Shown: positions 1 through 8,623 of the stretch, piece after piece
Layout of the letters: every line of letters begins with the position of its first letter
Position numbering within the stretch: position 1 is the first letter of the stretch
Assembly: GCF_001976145.1 (NCBI RefSeq)
Contig: NZ_MOXD01000003.1
Coordinates: 372,001 to 436,000 of the forward strand
Direction of reading: 5' to 3'
DNA length: 64,000 nucleotides
Source: Serratia oryzae
GTDB lineage: Bacteria; Pseudomonadota; Gammaproteobacteria; Enterobacterales; Enterobacteriaceae
The notes under the pieces: generated by a model
What the model was told of the DNA's origin: nothing
Databases searched by the model: none
Seen by the model: only the letters and a program-made list of their open reading frames with translations
Position numbers and translations under genes: made by a program

Positions 1-135
1 AATGCATGTGCCATGCCGTAAGTCTAGAAGGCGAAAAGCTTTCCTACCAATAATGCTTTGTCTCTCAGTGCTATTTGCCGCAAACCACATCAGCAACGAG
101 AGCCGACACATGATATAGGCACAAACCTGACCTAC

Positions 136-552
136 TCAGTAATTAGCCCAAATGCCTGGCGTCACTAACTCCAGCAAGTGTTCATCGGGATCGCGAAAAT
201 AAATACTTTCGCCCCCGTGCTCCCAGCGCATGCGCCCTTCGATCCTGATACCATGTTCAGCCAGATGCTGTTCCCACAGCGGCAATTGTACTTTGCTGAC
301 GGCCAGACCAAGATGCAGTGGCCCACGGCCATCGTGCGGCGGAATATATCCTTCCGGATAATGAGCGCCGTTCATCGAATCCCCTTCAATAAACAACAGA
401 AGCACGCTTTTATCGGCCACGTTATAAGCTCGGAAACGCTCATTCGCCACCATCACTGGCAGCTTTAACACCTGCTGATAAAAAGCGGCAGCACGCTCAA
501 TATCACGCACATACAGCACCGTTTCGATGACCCGCTCGATCTTCAGATCCAT
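136..552 (-). CDS. VOC-family (glyoxalase/bleomycin-resistance fold) protein
   Basis: A 138-residue protein with one vicinal-oxygen-chelate domain. The N-terminal half has the strand and helix typical of the fold (ETVLYVRDIERAAAFYQ). The second half carries the usual metal-ligand candidates: a histidine in GPLHLGLAV and a glutamate in EHLLELVTPG. The family includes glyoxalases, dioxygenases and fosfomycin- or bleomycin-resistance proteins. Nothing here fixes the substrate, so a specific enzyme name is not justified. The ATG at 552 is preceded by a GAGG ribosome site about 8 bases upstream. It is divergent from the MFS gene starting near 737, so the 148 bases between them probably hold both promoters. 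Confidence 0.8.
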   Translation of the reverse strand: MDLKIERVIETVLYVRDIERAAAFYQQVLKLPVMVANERFRAYNVADKSVLLLFIEGDSMNGAHYPEGYIPPHDGRGPLHLGLAVSKVQLPLWEQHLAEHGIRIEGRMRWEHGGESIYFRDPDEHLLELVTPGIWANY

Positions 553-736
553 GCTAACCTCATGATTTAAATTCTCATTGATAGAGTAGGCAGAGGAGAA
601 AACCGCAGAATAGCAATCTGTGCCTGTTCCTAAGGCGTAGCTGACAACAACACGAATCTTTTCGACCCCGATCGCAGATTGTGATAAAAACAGGGTTCAT
701 TTGAATCCCTTAAATAAAATCGATCCCAATACCCAC

Positions 737-1891
737 ATGACAGCCACTTTGTGCAGTGAACAATCCAAACCCGGTGTGCCAGCGCAGATTGCCACTCGCC
801 TGGCCTTTTTTATTGCGGGCCTCGGTATGGCCGCCTGGGCTCCGCTGGTGCCTTTTGCCAAGACGCGTATTGGTATCGATGATGGCTCATTAGGTTTACT
901 GTTGCTATGCATCGGTGCAGGCTCAATGTTGGCAATGCCACTGACCGGCTTGTTGACCGGCAAATTTGGCTGCAGGCGCGTGATACTGCTGGCCGGGTTG
1001 CTGCTGTGTATCGATTTACCGCTGCTCGTCCTGATGGACTCAACGGCGGGTATGGCACTGGCACTGCTGCTTTTTGGTGCAGCAATCGGTATGATCGATG
1101 TGGCCATGAATATACAGGCCGTGGTGGTTGAGCGCGCCAGCGGGCGGGCCATGATGTCGGGTTTTCACGGCTTTTTCAGCGTGGGCGGCATCGTCGGAGC
1201 AGGCGGCGTCAGCGCCTTGCTGTGGCTAGGCTTTGGGCCACTTCAGGCCACGCTGATTACCGTCGTCATGATTGTGGTACTGCTTGCTATCGCCAGTAAA
1301 AATCTGCTGCGGGAAAGTGGCGGGGATGCCGGTGGCCCAATGTTCGTGCTGCCGCGTGGCTGGGTGATGTTCATTGGTTTGCTGTGCTTTATTATGTTCC
1401 TGGCAGAAGGGGCAATGCTCGATTGGAGCGCTCTGTTCCTTACCGCATCTCGTGGCATGGATCATAGCCAAGCAGGGCTCGGTTATGCACTGTTCTCTAT
1501 CACAATGACGCTCGGCCGGCTGAACGGCGATCGCGTGGTCAACGCCATGGGCAGATATCGGGTGCTGTTATTGGGCAGCCTGTGTGCAGCCATCGGCCTG
1601 GCGTTGGCGATCGCTATCGACAACGTGCTGACGTCGCTGCTTGGCTTTATGCTGGTTGGCATAGGTGCTTCCAACGTGGTCCCCATCTTATTCACCGCAG
1701 CAGGGAATCAACAGGCAATGCCCGCCAACCTGGCTATCGCCTCTGTGACCACGGTCGGCTATGCCGGTATTCTCGCTGGCCCGGCATTGATCGGCTTCAT
1801 CGCCCAGCTTTCAAGCCTGACGTTTGCCCTGGCCTGCGTTGCCACCTTGTTATTGATCGTTACCGCGAGCGCTAAGGCGATCACTCGCTAA
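737..1891 (+). CDS. MFS transporter, YbjJ-like
   Basis: A hydrophobic protein of about 384 residues with roughly twelve membrane segments, resembling the YbjJ-type branch of the major facilitator superfamily (inner-membrane permeases of unclear substrate). Visible family features are a glycine-rich second segment, the GFHGFFSVGGIVGAG stretch around residue 150 and the late VATTVGYAG-like region (here VTTVGYAGILAGPAL). The start is uncertain: an in-frame TTG at 701 with AGGG upstream would add 12 residues (NPLNKIDPNTH), while the ATG at 737 lacks a clear ribosome site. In E. coli the gene beside rcsD is ompC; this transporter sits there instead. Family call is confident, substrate unknown. Confidence 0.75.
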   Translation: MTATLCSEQSKPGVPAQIATRLAFFIAGLGMAAWAPLVPFAKTRIGIDDGSLGLLLLCIGAGSMLAMPLTGLLTGKFGCRRVILLAGLLLCIDLPLLVLMDSTAGMALALLLFGAAIGMIDVAMNIQAVVVERASGRAMMSGFHGFFSVGGIVGAGGVSALLWLGFGPLQATLITVVMIVVLLAIASKNLLRESGGDAGGPMFVLPRGWVMFIGLLCFIMFLAEGAMLDWSALFLTASRGMDHSQAGLGYALFSITMTLGRLNGDRVVNAMGRYRVLLLGSLCAAIGLALAIAIDNVLTSLLGFMLVGIGASNVVPILFTAAGNQQAMPANLAIASVTTVGYAGILAGPALIGFIAQLSSLTFALACVATLLLIVTASAKAITR

Positions 1892-1935
1892 TTCAAAAAC
1901 GGGCTGCCTACAGACCCAAAGCACTTGGCGTTGCA

Positions 1936-2030
1936 GTAGGCAGCAAGCGAATAAGTCTTGGTGTGCGTACTTCTAGCTGCCCGGATAAGTAAGCACCACG
2001 ACTCCTGCTGCTTCAAGTATGAAGGGTATA
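1936..2030. repeat. Degenerate ERIC-like repeat abutting the rcsD start
   Basis: The left part (TGCAGTAGGCAGCAAGCGAAT) and right end (CTTCAAGTATGAAGGGTATA) match the arms of the ERIC elements elsewhere in this window, while the central palindrome is eroded. The terminal GTATA runs directly into the ATG at 2031, so the repeat appears to supply the immediate 5' flank of rcsD. Degeneracy makes this a probable rather than certain ERIC copy. Confidence 0.5.
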
Positions 2031-4739
2031 ATGCAAAATAAACGACTGACCATCAGCTCCAGCTACCTCACCCGCTGTTTCTGGCTGTTCATCGTGTTGC
2101 TAGCCGTAGCTCTTGGCCTGTATGGTTACAACTACACCAATGCCTATCTGACGGAGAAAAAGTATTCCGTTAGCACCATCGCTAATGCTCTGCAAAAACG
2201 GATTGATAGCTACCGCTATCTTACCTACCAGATCTACGACAAATTTGGTAATGCAGCCTCGCAGCCCGTCGAACCTCACCGGCAGGAAACCCGCCTGCAC
2301 CCGGACGTTTATTACGTGGAAAAACTGCGCAAGAAGACCGATGCGGTGATTTTTGGCAACCACGACAGCAGTACGCTGGTGATGATCGCCAATATTTCAG
2401 ACTTCCTCGATGTCCGTTGGGGGGCAAAAAACGAAAGCTATGCGATGTATTACCTCAATGGGCAAGATAATAGCCTGAGCCTGGTCACAACCCAATCGCT
2501 TAAAGAACTGACCTCGCGTTTAAAGGAAAACTACCTCACCACCACAGCCACGGAACGCCGGGCAGAAATGCTGCAACAGGCCAATATGCTGGACGAACGC
2601 GAAAGTTTCTCTGGCCTGCGCAAACAACGTCTTCAGAACGCCTATTCGTTTTCGATCCGCACTACGTTTAATCAGCCAGGGCATTTAGCCACGGTGATCG
2701 CCTTCGATCTGCCGATTAACGACATCATTCCGCTCAATATGGCACGTGCCAACTTCTTACTGTTGCCCGACGATACCGAACTGGATGAAAACGCAGTGCC
2801 AAGCGAAGCCGTTGCCGAGACCAGTGCCGTGTTAAAAGGCAGTTGGGTTGAATTCAGCGTCGCCTTGCCCAATGCGCCGCTTAAACTGGTCTACCGCGTA
2901 CCTGCCATCAATCTGGTCATTGACCTGCTGCGCAACAATCTCTGGTTGCTGGTGGTTAACCTACTGCTGATGGCGCTGTCGATGATGGGAATTTACTTTA
3001 TCCGCCAGCAATACATTCGGCCAAGCGAGAACATGGCCGCCGAACTGGAGAAGGAGCGCGCACTGAGCCGGGAAATTGTCGCCAGCCTGCCCTCAGGGCT
3101 ATTAGTGTATGATTTCGCCAGCAACAGCGTGATTACCAGCAACAAAATCGCCGAACACCTGCTGCCACATCTCAGCTTGCAAAAAATCGCCCATATGGCA
3201 GAACAGCATCACGGGGTGATCCAGGTGACGGTCAATAATGAGGTTTATGAAATCCGGATTTTCCCTAGCCAATTATCCGCCGAAACCTATCTGTTCCTGC
3301 TGCGCGATCAGGACAGAGAAGTGCTGGTAAACAAGCGCTTGCAGTTAGCACGCCATGAGTACGATAAAAACGTTCAGGCACGCAAGCTGATGTTGCATAA
3401 CCTGGGGATCGAACTCAATCAGCCGGTACAGCAGATGCATGAGTTGGCTGAGCGCCTGCGCACGCCATCGGATGAAGAACAGCGGCAGACGCTGCTCAGC
3501 CAACTGAATCTGGCTTCGTCATCGGTACTGGGTTTGATCGAGAACATTACCCTGCTCACCCGGCTGGAAACCCAGGAATGGCAGCCTTCGCGCCAGCCGT
3601 TCAGCCCATTGGTGCTGATCGATGAGCTGCTGCAGGATGCCCTGCCCGCTATCAACCAGAAAGGATTGGCGCTATTCAGCCATTTCCATCTTGCTGCGGA
3701 CCAGCAATACATCGGCGATACCCATGCACTAAGAAAGGTTATAGCGTTGCTGCTTCATTACGCGACCATCACGACGTCCTACGGCAAGATTACGCTGATT
3801 GTAGAACATGAAGCGAATCGCCCGAATCATCTGGTGTTCCATATCAACGATACGGGTTCCGGCATTTCCAGTGAGGAAATCAGCAATCTCACCTACCCAT
3901 TCCTCAGCCAGACACTGGCCGATCGTTTCAATCAGGGCTCCGGACTCACCTTTTTCCTGTGTAATCAACTATGTAAGAAGCTAAACGGTAAGTTGGAAAT
4001 CCACAGTAAAATCGACATCGGCACCCGTTATACCATCCGTGTCAGCCTGGAGCTGGAAAAGAGCCAGCAGGAAGAGGAAGTGCAAGAAAAGTTGCTGGAC
4101 GGGGTAACGGCACTGCTGGACATCACTTCAGAGGAAGTTCGCAGCATTGTCACCCACCTGTTGAATGCCTATGGCGCTGACTGTATCGTCGCCGAAGAGC
4201 ACCAGCTCAACCGCAATTATGACGTCTTGCTTACCGATAATCCTCAGCAGGCCGATGATTATACGTTGCTGCTGGCCAGCGATGAAACCGGCTGGCAACA
4301 GCTCGACAAAGGCTATATTCGGGTCAACTATAATCTGAGCGGTGCGATGATCGATGCCATTCTGATGCTGATGGAACAACAGATGGCCGCGCTCGATCGG
4401 GAGGAAAGCCTGCGCACCTTGAGTGTAAAAGATTTTCAACACTATGAAAAACAATTGAAATCAAGCGATTACTATAGTTTATTTATCGATACAGTACCCG
4501 AAGATGTCAAAAAACTGTATACTGAGGCGGGCAGCAGTGATTTTGCTGCGCTGACTCAAACCGCACACCGCCTGAAAGGGGTGTTTGCTATGTTAAACCT
4601 GCTTCCCGGTAAGCAATTGTGTGAATCGTTAGAACAGCACATCGCAGACGGTGATACGCTTAAGATCGAGAATAACATCAGTCAGATTGATTTTTTCATC
4701 AGTAGACTGCTGCAGCAAGGTAGCCAACAACATGAATAA
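2031..4739 (+). CDS. rcsD: Phosphotransfer protein RcsD of the Rcs phosphorelay
   Basis: RcsD is the inner-membrane Hpt protein that passes phosphate from the hybrid kinase RcsC to the response regulator RcsB. From the ATG at 2031 it has 902 residues (about 890 in E. coli). There is a membrane segment at about residues 15-35, a periplasmic domain with the conserved ETRL, YYLNGQDNSL and NQPGHLATV motifs, a second membrane segment near 300, a kinase-like region without an obvious catalytic histidine, and a C-terminal Hpt domain. The phosphoacceptor histidine lies in QTAHRLKGVFAMLNL near residue 846. An earlier ATG at 2019 (adding KGI) is inside the repeat-derived flank and less likely. Its last 8 bases overlap rcsB. 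Confidence 0.95.
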   Translation: MQNKRLTISSSYLTRCFWLFIVLLAVALGLYGYNYTNAYLTEKKYSVSTIANALQKRIDSYRYLTYQIYDKFGNAASQPVEPHRQETRLHPDVYYVEKLRKKTDAVIFGNHDSSTLVMIANISDFLDVRWGAKNESYAMYYLNGQDNSLSLVTTQSLKELTSRLKENYLTTTATERRAEMLQQANMLDERESFSGLRKQRLQNAYSFSIRTTFNQPGHLATVIAFDLPINDIIPLNMARANFLLLPDDTELDENAVPSEAVAETSAVLKGSWVEFSVALPNAPLKLVYRVPAINLVIDLLRNNLWLLVVNLLLMALSMMGIYFIRQQYIRPSENMAAELEKERALSREIVASLPSGLLVYDFASNSVITSNKIAEHLLPHLSLQKIAHMAEQHHGVIQVTVNNEVYEIRIFPSQLSAETYLFLLRDQDREVLVNKRLQLARHEYDKNVQARKLMLHNLGIELNQPVQQMHELAERLRTPSDEEQRQTLLSQLNLASSSVLGLIENITLLTRLETQEWQPSRQPFSPLVLIDELLQDALPAINQKGLALFSHFHLAADQQYIGDTHALRKVIALLLHYATITTSYGKITLIVEHEANRPNHLVFHINDTGSGISSEEISNLTYPFLSQTLADRFNQGSGLTFFLCNQLCKKLNGKLEIHSKIDIGTRYTIRVSLELEKSQQEEEVQEKLLDGVTALLDITSEEVRSIVTHLLNAYGADCIVAEEHQLNRNYDVLLTDNPQQADDYTLLLASDETGWQQLDKGYIRVNYNLSGAMIDAILMLMEQQMAALDREESLRTLSVKDFQHYEKQLKSSDYYSLFIDTVPEDVKKLYTEAGSSDFAALTQTAHRLKGVFAMLNLLPGKQLCESLEQHIADGDTLKIENNISQIDFFISRLLQQGSQQHE

Positions 4740-5382
4740 CCTGAACGTAATTATTGCTGATGACCATCCTATCGTACTGTTTGGCATCCGGAAGTCACTT
4801 GAGCAAATTGAATGGGTGAATGTCGTTGGGGAGTTTGAAGACTCAACAGCACTGATCAACAATCTGTCCAAGCTGGATGCTAACGTCCTGATCACCGATC
4901 TTTCGATGCCTGGTGATAAATATGGCGATGGCATCACGCTGATTAAATATATCAAGCGCCACTATCCGCAGTTGTCGATCATTGTTCTAACAATGAACAA
5001 TAACCCTGCAATTCTCAGCGCCGTGTTGGATCTGGATATTGAAGGCATCGTACTGAAGCAAGGTGCGCCTACCGATCTACCTAAGGCACTGGCCGCATTG
5101 CAGAAAGGCAAGAAGTTTACGCCGGAAAGCGTGTCCAAACTGTTGGAGAAAATCAACGCCAGTGGTTACGGTGACAAACGTCTTTCGCCGAAAGAAAGCG
5201 AAGTATTGCGCCTGTTTGCTGAAGGTTTCCTGGTGACCGAAATCGCCAAGAAACTGAACCGCAGCATCAAAACCATCAGTAGCCAAAAGAAATCGGCCAT
5301 GATGAAACTGGGCGTTGATAACGACATTGCTCTGCTTAACTATCTCTCCTCCGTCAGCATGACGCAGTTAGATAAAGATTAA
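4732..5382 (+). CDS. rcsB: Response regulator RcsB
   Basis: RcsB is the DNA-binding output of the Rcs relay. It controls capsule, flagellar and envelope-stress genes, alone or with partners such as RcsA. The 216-residue product has a receiver domain with the acidic pair in IIADDHPIV and the phosphoacceptor Asp56 in LITDLSMPG, followed by a LuxR-type helix-turn-helix (LSPKESEVLRLFAEGF ... KTISSQKKSAM). The ATG at 4732 gives the family's normal length and N-terminus. The open frame continues upstream to 4651, but that part is a shadow of rcsD. The 8-base overlap with rcsD suggests translational coupling, and rcsC lies convergently downstream across a bidirectional terminator. Confidence 0.97.
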   Translation: MNNLNVIIADDHPIVLFGIRKSLEQIEWVNVVGEFEDSTALINNLSKLDANVLITDLSMPGDKYGDGITLIKYIKRHYPQLSIIVLTMNNNPAILSAVLDLDIEGIVLKQGAPTDLPKALAALQKGKKFTPESVSKLLEKINASGYGDKRLSPKESEVLRLFAEGFLVTEIAKKLNRSIKTISSQKKSAMMKLGVDNDIALLNYLSSVSMTQLDKD

Positions 5383-5401
5383 GTCCACTACGGGCAAACA
5401 G

Positions 5402-5425
5402 AAAAGGCGCTTCATGCGCCTTTTT
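5402..5425. terminator. Bidirectional terminator between rcsB and rcsC
   Basis: AAAAGGCGC-TTCAT-GCGCCTTTTT forms a stem with A and T runs on its two sides, so it can end both rcsB (+) and rcsC (-). Confidence 0.85.
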
Positions 5426-5431
5426 GTCGTT

Positions 5432-8305
5432 TTAGACTTCTTCCTGCTCGCTCCTGCCACGCCGTACCTGCTGGCTGTAATAGGATAATGTCTGATTGAG
5501 CGTTTCCAAGGTGACCGGTTTCGACAGGCAGTTATCCATCCCGGCTTCGATACAACGCTGTTTCTCTTCCGCCAAAGCATTGGCCGTTACGCCAATCACC
5601 GGCACGTCAACATGCATCTGCCGCAAACGCTGCGTCAAGCGATAGCCATCCATATTAGGCATGTTGACGTCGGTCAGTATAATATCCACTTTATTGTGAT
5701 TCAAAACGCCCAGCGCATCGATACCATCATTTGCGGTAATCACTTGGTAACCCAGCGATGTTAATTGGTCGGACAACAAGCGACGGTTGATCGGATGATC
5801 GTCAACCACCAATAAATGGATATCACCGTTATCTACCGCGCTGGATTTCGCAGGCACAGGCAGCGTTAACTGGGGCTTAGTATCGTCCGCATCAACACTA
5901 AACAGGCGATTCAACAGCACAATGGTATCCCGCGATGTCGAAGTGCTATGCACCCAATACCCCGGATGGGTTTCCAATGCAGGCCCAATGTGCCCAATGG
6001 AAAATTCAATCTGTGCCAATAAAGGGGTTGCTACTCGCAGCGGATAGTCACTCAGCAGAATATCATCCGCTGTCGTCTCCTGCCCCTCATAGCGCAAGAC
6101 CATCGCCCCATATCCCCCCAAGATTGCCATCAGATAACTTTCTAACCGTTGGTTACGAATCTGCAACCATAGCGTTTTCCCCAGCCAGGTATCACTGGCC
6201 GGCGGCGGCGAGAACTGCGCGCCAAACATAGGAATGCGAATGGTGAACATACTGCCGAGCCCCGGCTCGGACTCCACGGCGATATCACCATCCATCAGGT
6301 TGATCAGCTTCTCACAAATCGCCAAACCCAAACCGGTGCCCTGAAAATGGCGTTGTACACCGCTGCCTACCTGGAAGAAAGGATCAAATAGGCGGGGAAT
6401 TTCTTTCTCGGGGATGCCCACTCCCGTATCACGTACGGTAAACTCCAGATAGCTATTGCAAGTACGCACCTGCAGGATAATACAGCCGGTATCGGTAAAC
6501 TTGATCGCATTGCTCAGCAGATTAGAGAGAACCTGTTGCAAACGTACCGGATCGCCATTAATTCGTTCCGGCACGTTTTGCTCAATAAAGCAGTAAAGCC
6601 CAAGGTGTTTCTTCACCACCAACGGCAGATAGTTGCCTGCAATATGAGCGATCACTTCCAAGCATGAGAACTCGCGCGGCTCAATCTTTAACTGCTCGGA
6701 CTCGATTTTGGAGAAATCCAGAATGTCACTGATGATCTTCAGCAACAGCCCCGAGGAGTTGTTCATCGCATTGACCAAACGCTCTACCCCTTGTGGCAGT
6801 TCTTTGGTCTGCAGCAGATCCAGGTTACCAATGATGCCATATAGAGGCGTGCGCAGTTCATGGCTGACGGTAGCTAGGAACATCGACTTGGATTGACTGG
6901 CCTGCTCTGCCGCCGCCGCCATCTCCTGCAGCGACTCCTCCATCTTCACGCGGGCGCTCACATCCACTAATACGCAAATGGCTACATCTTCATTGCGATA
7001 GCGGGAATGGACAAAACTGATTTGCAGATTGTTGTTATTGCTGGTCATCACATCGACAAAATTCGTCTGCTGCTCACAGATGATGCGCGTAATACGCTCA
7101 CGATCTTCGTGGGTCAACAGATTGATATAGTTGTGCGCCAACTCATTACTCAGAATATTGCTACCATCACTGATACGCAGAATACAGATCCCCACCGGAG
7201 CCGAGGCCACAATCTTACGGTTGAACTGCTCATGCTCTTCCAGACGGAAAGCATTCTCTTCTGCGGGCAGGAACATTTTGCGTTCAAACAGCCAAGCCAG
7301 GCTGAATATCACAAAGGCCGACAGCAAGTTCAACAGCACCGCGTTGAGGATCAACACCTTAAAGCGATCCGCCACGCTTTTTACCGGCAATGAATACACA
7401 ATACTGAGCCCTGAGGGTGGTAACGCCTTCTTCATGATCAGATCGTGATAACTATCAACATAGCCAAAATACGTATGTTCTTGCGGATAAGTATAAGATG
7501 GAGCCACATAGCGCTCGCCGTTTGTCAGGCGCAACACGGGCTCGCCGTTCTCATCCAGCAACATCACACTCACCGGCAGGTTGCCCGCGTTGACAAAATC
7601 CTCCAGACGAATGGTTTGTTCAATCCCCAACAAGGCTTCCAACTTGTTGCCAACGTAGAGGGGCGTCATCACATACAGATAACCAACATCTGGCCGCTGA
7701 GAGCTAGGGCTGATCCAGTAGAGGTTGTTGCCTCTGTCCAGATTGTTGGCATTACGATATTTCAGAATCTGCTCGTGCAGGGATTTCAGAACACTTTGTC
7801 GATCGGCTGTGCCACTGCTGCTGCCAAACTCCGTCATGCACAGGCTATCGCCGCCAATAAAAAATACCCGGTTGAGATCGTAGGCAGCAACAAAGTTCTC
7901 TTTCCAATATTGAACCTGGCTGCTCAGCGAAGCGAGGGATTCTTGATAAGCACCGTTGAGAGCGCAGTTGGACTCTGGGTAAAGCGGAATAAACGATAAC
8001 GGAATATTGCTCTTGCCGTTAATGACGCCGGTAAATGCATCCAGGCTGCCAACCGAACGGTTAAGGCGGTTTTCCGCCATGTATTTGATGTCACGAATAA
8101 TATCAGACGAGTGGCGAATATACCCCTGCGCCTGATCGAAGTTGAGATTAAACTCCTGCCGGATATCTGATTCTTTTTCATGCAGAATATCCAGAATATA
8201 AAACGTCGTCAGCAACGCCCCCAGCGACCACAGCATAAGCGCCAGCACCCGGAACAGATAGCGGGAAATCTTTAAGGTGGTGCGGAAAGAGGCTAAATAT
8301 TTCAA
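5432..8305 (-). CDS. rcsC: Hybrid sensor histidine kinase RcsC
   Basis: RcsC is the membrane-bound hybrid kinase that starts the Rcs relay. It autophosphorylates, moves phosphate to its own receiver and then to RcsD. The 957-residue product shows a membrane segment at about 20-40, a periplasmic loop to about 310, a second membrane segment near 320-335, a PAS-like region, the H-box VSHELRTPL near 480, and ATPase motifs (NLLSNAIKFTD, DTGVGIP, GTGLGLAI). An RcsC-specific linker domain follows, then the C-terminal receiver with Asp879 in ILTDVNMPNMDGY. The length agrees with E. coli RcsC (about 949). It is convergent with rcsDB. ERIC-like repeat DNA lies just upstream of its start. Confidence 0.96.
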   Translation of the reverse strand: MKYLASFRTTLKISRYLFRVLALMLWSLGALLTTFYILDILHEKESDIRQEFNLNFDQAQGYIRHSSDIIRDIKYMAENRLNRSVGSLDAFTGVINGKSNIPLSFIPLYPESNCALNGAYQESLASLSSQVQYWKENFVAAYDLNRVFFIGGDSLCMTEFGSSSGTADRQSVLKSLHEQILKYRNANNLDRGNNLYWISPSSQRPDVGYLYVMTPLYVGNKLEALLGIEQTIRLEDFVNAGNLPVSVMLLDENGEPVLRLTNGERYVAPSYTYPQEHTYFGYVDSYHDLIMKKALPPSGLSIVYSLPVKSVADRFKVLILNAVLLNLLSAFVIFSLAWLFERKMFLPAEENAFRLEEHEQFNRKIVASAPVGICILRISDGSNILSNELAHNYINLLTHEDRERITRIICEQQTNFVDVMTSNNNNLQISFVHSRYRNEDVAICVLVDVSARVKMEESLQEMAAAAEQASQSKSMFLATVSHELRTPLYGIIGNLDLLQTKELPQGVERLVNAMNNSSGLLLKIISDILDFSKIESEQLKIEPREFSCLEVIAHIAGNYLPLVVKKHLGLYCFIEQNVPERINGDPVRLQQVLSNLLSNAIKFTDTGCIILQVRTCNSYLEFTVRDTGVGIPEKEIPRLFDPFFQVGSGVQRHFQGTGLGLAICEKLINLMDGDIAVESEPGLGSMFTIRIPMFGAQFSPPPASDTWLGKTLWLQIRNQRLESYLMAILGGYGAMVLRYEGQETTADDILLSDYPLRVATPLLAQIEFSIGHIGPALETHPGYWVHSTSTSRDTIVLLNRLFSVDADDTKPQLTLPVPAKSSAVDNGDIHLLVVDDHPINRRLLSDQLTSLGYQVITANDGIDALGVLNHNKVDIILTDVNMPNMDGYRLTQRLRQMHVDVPVIGVTANALAEEKQRCIEAGMDNCLSKPVTLETLNQTLSYYSQQVRRGRSEQEEV

Positions 8306-8385
8306 TCGGATACCATATCAAAATGAGTGGTAACGCGCGTGTTCATCACAAAAATGGCTATTCCGGGGAAACACCGCTGGACCAT

Positions 8386-8532
8386 ATACTTTAAATAATT
8401 CAAGTTGCACGACAAAAACGCGATGCGTTTTTGAACAGCACCTGTGCTGGTCACAAAGAGGCGAGGCTCGCGGATAAACCAGGCAACCGGACGCCGCCAA
8501 CACTCAGGCAATTTGAAGTATAACGAGTATAT
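8386..8532. repeat. ERIC-ended repeat with a non-ERIC core
   Basis: The ends are inverted copies: TATACTTTAAATAATTCAAG on the left, and the complement TATACTCGTTATACTTCAAA on the right. These are the usual termini of the ERIC elements in this window. The core is not the ERIC palindrome. Bases 8413-8467 match 31641-31695 at about 47 of 55 positions, starting with the palindrome AAAAACGCGATGCGTTTTT. It lies between rcsC and the gyrA terminator. Confidence 0.7.
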
Positions 8533-8556
8533 CGGCAATTAAACCATATAACTGAA

Positions 8557-8586
8557 AAAGGGCCTAGCATCGCTGCCAAGCCCTTT
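8557..8586 (-). terminator. gyrA terminator
   Basis: Read on the minus strand, AAAGGGCTTGGC and GCTAGGCCCTTT pair and are followed by further T residues, 38 bases beyond the gyrA stop codon. Confidence 0.75.
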
Positions 8587-8623
8587 GTTTCACCGCGGAT
8601 AACTGCGTTATCCAAGGTAATCT

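Larger units (their letters stand above)
8306..8623. other. rcsC-gyrA intergenic region
   Basis: The 318 bases between gyrA (stop at 8624) and rcsC (start at 8305) contain an ERIC-ended repeat at 8386-8532 and the gyrA terminator at 8557-8586. The open frame 8302-8538 is built largely from the repeat and is not a gene. The rcsC promoter should lie just above 8306; I cannot single out its boxes. Confidence 0.7.

Noticed and set aside
1-135. Possible partial gene at the left edge
   Set aside because: Stops occur in the frames examined and no conserved protein could be recognised.
4651-4731. A 27-codon upstream extension of rcsB
   Set aside because: It is in another frame of rcsD; the RcsB family begins at MNNLNVIIADD and the normal length fits the ATG at 4732.
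8302-8538. A 78-codon open frame on the minus strand upstream of rcsC
   Set aside because: It lies across the ERIC-ended repeat, and its peptide resembles the one from the repeat at 31613-31885; no ribosome site or family match.
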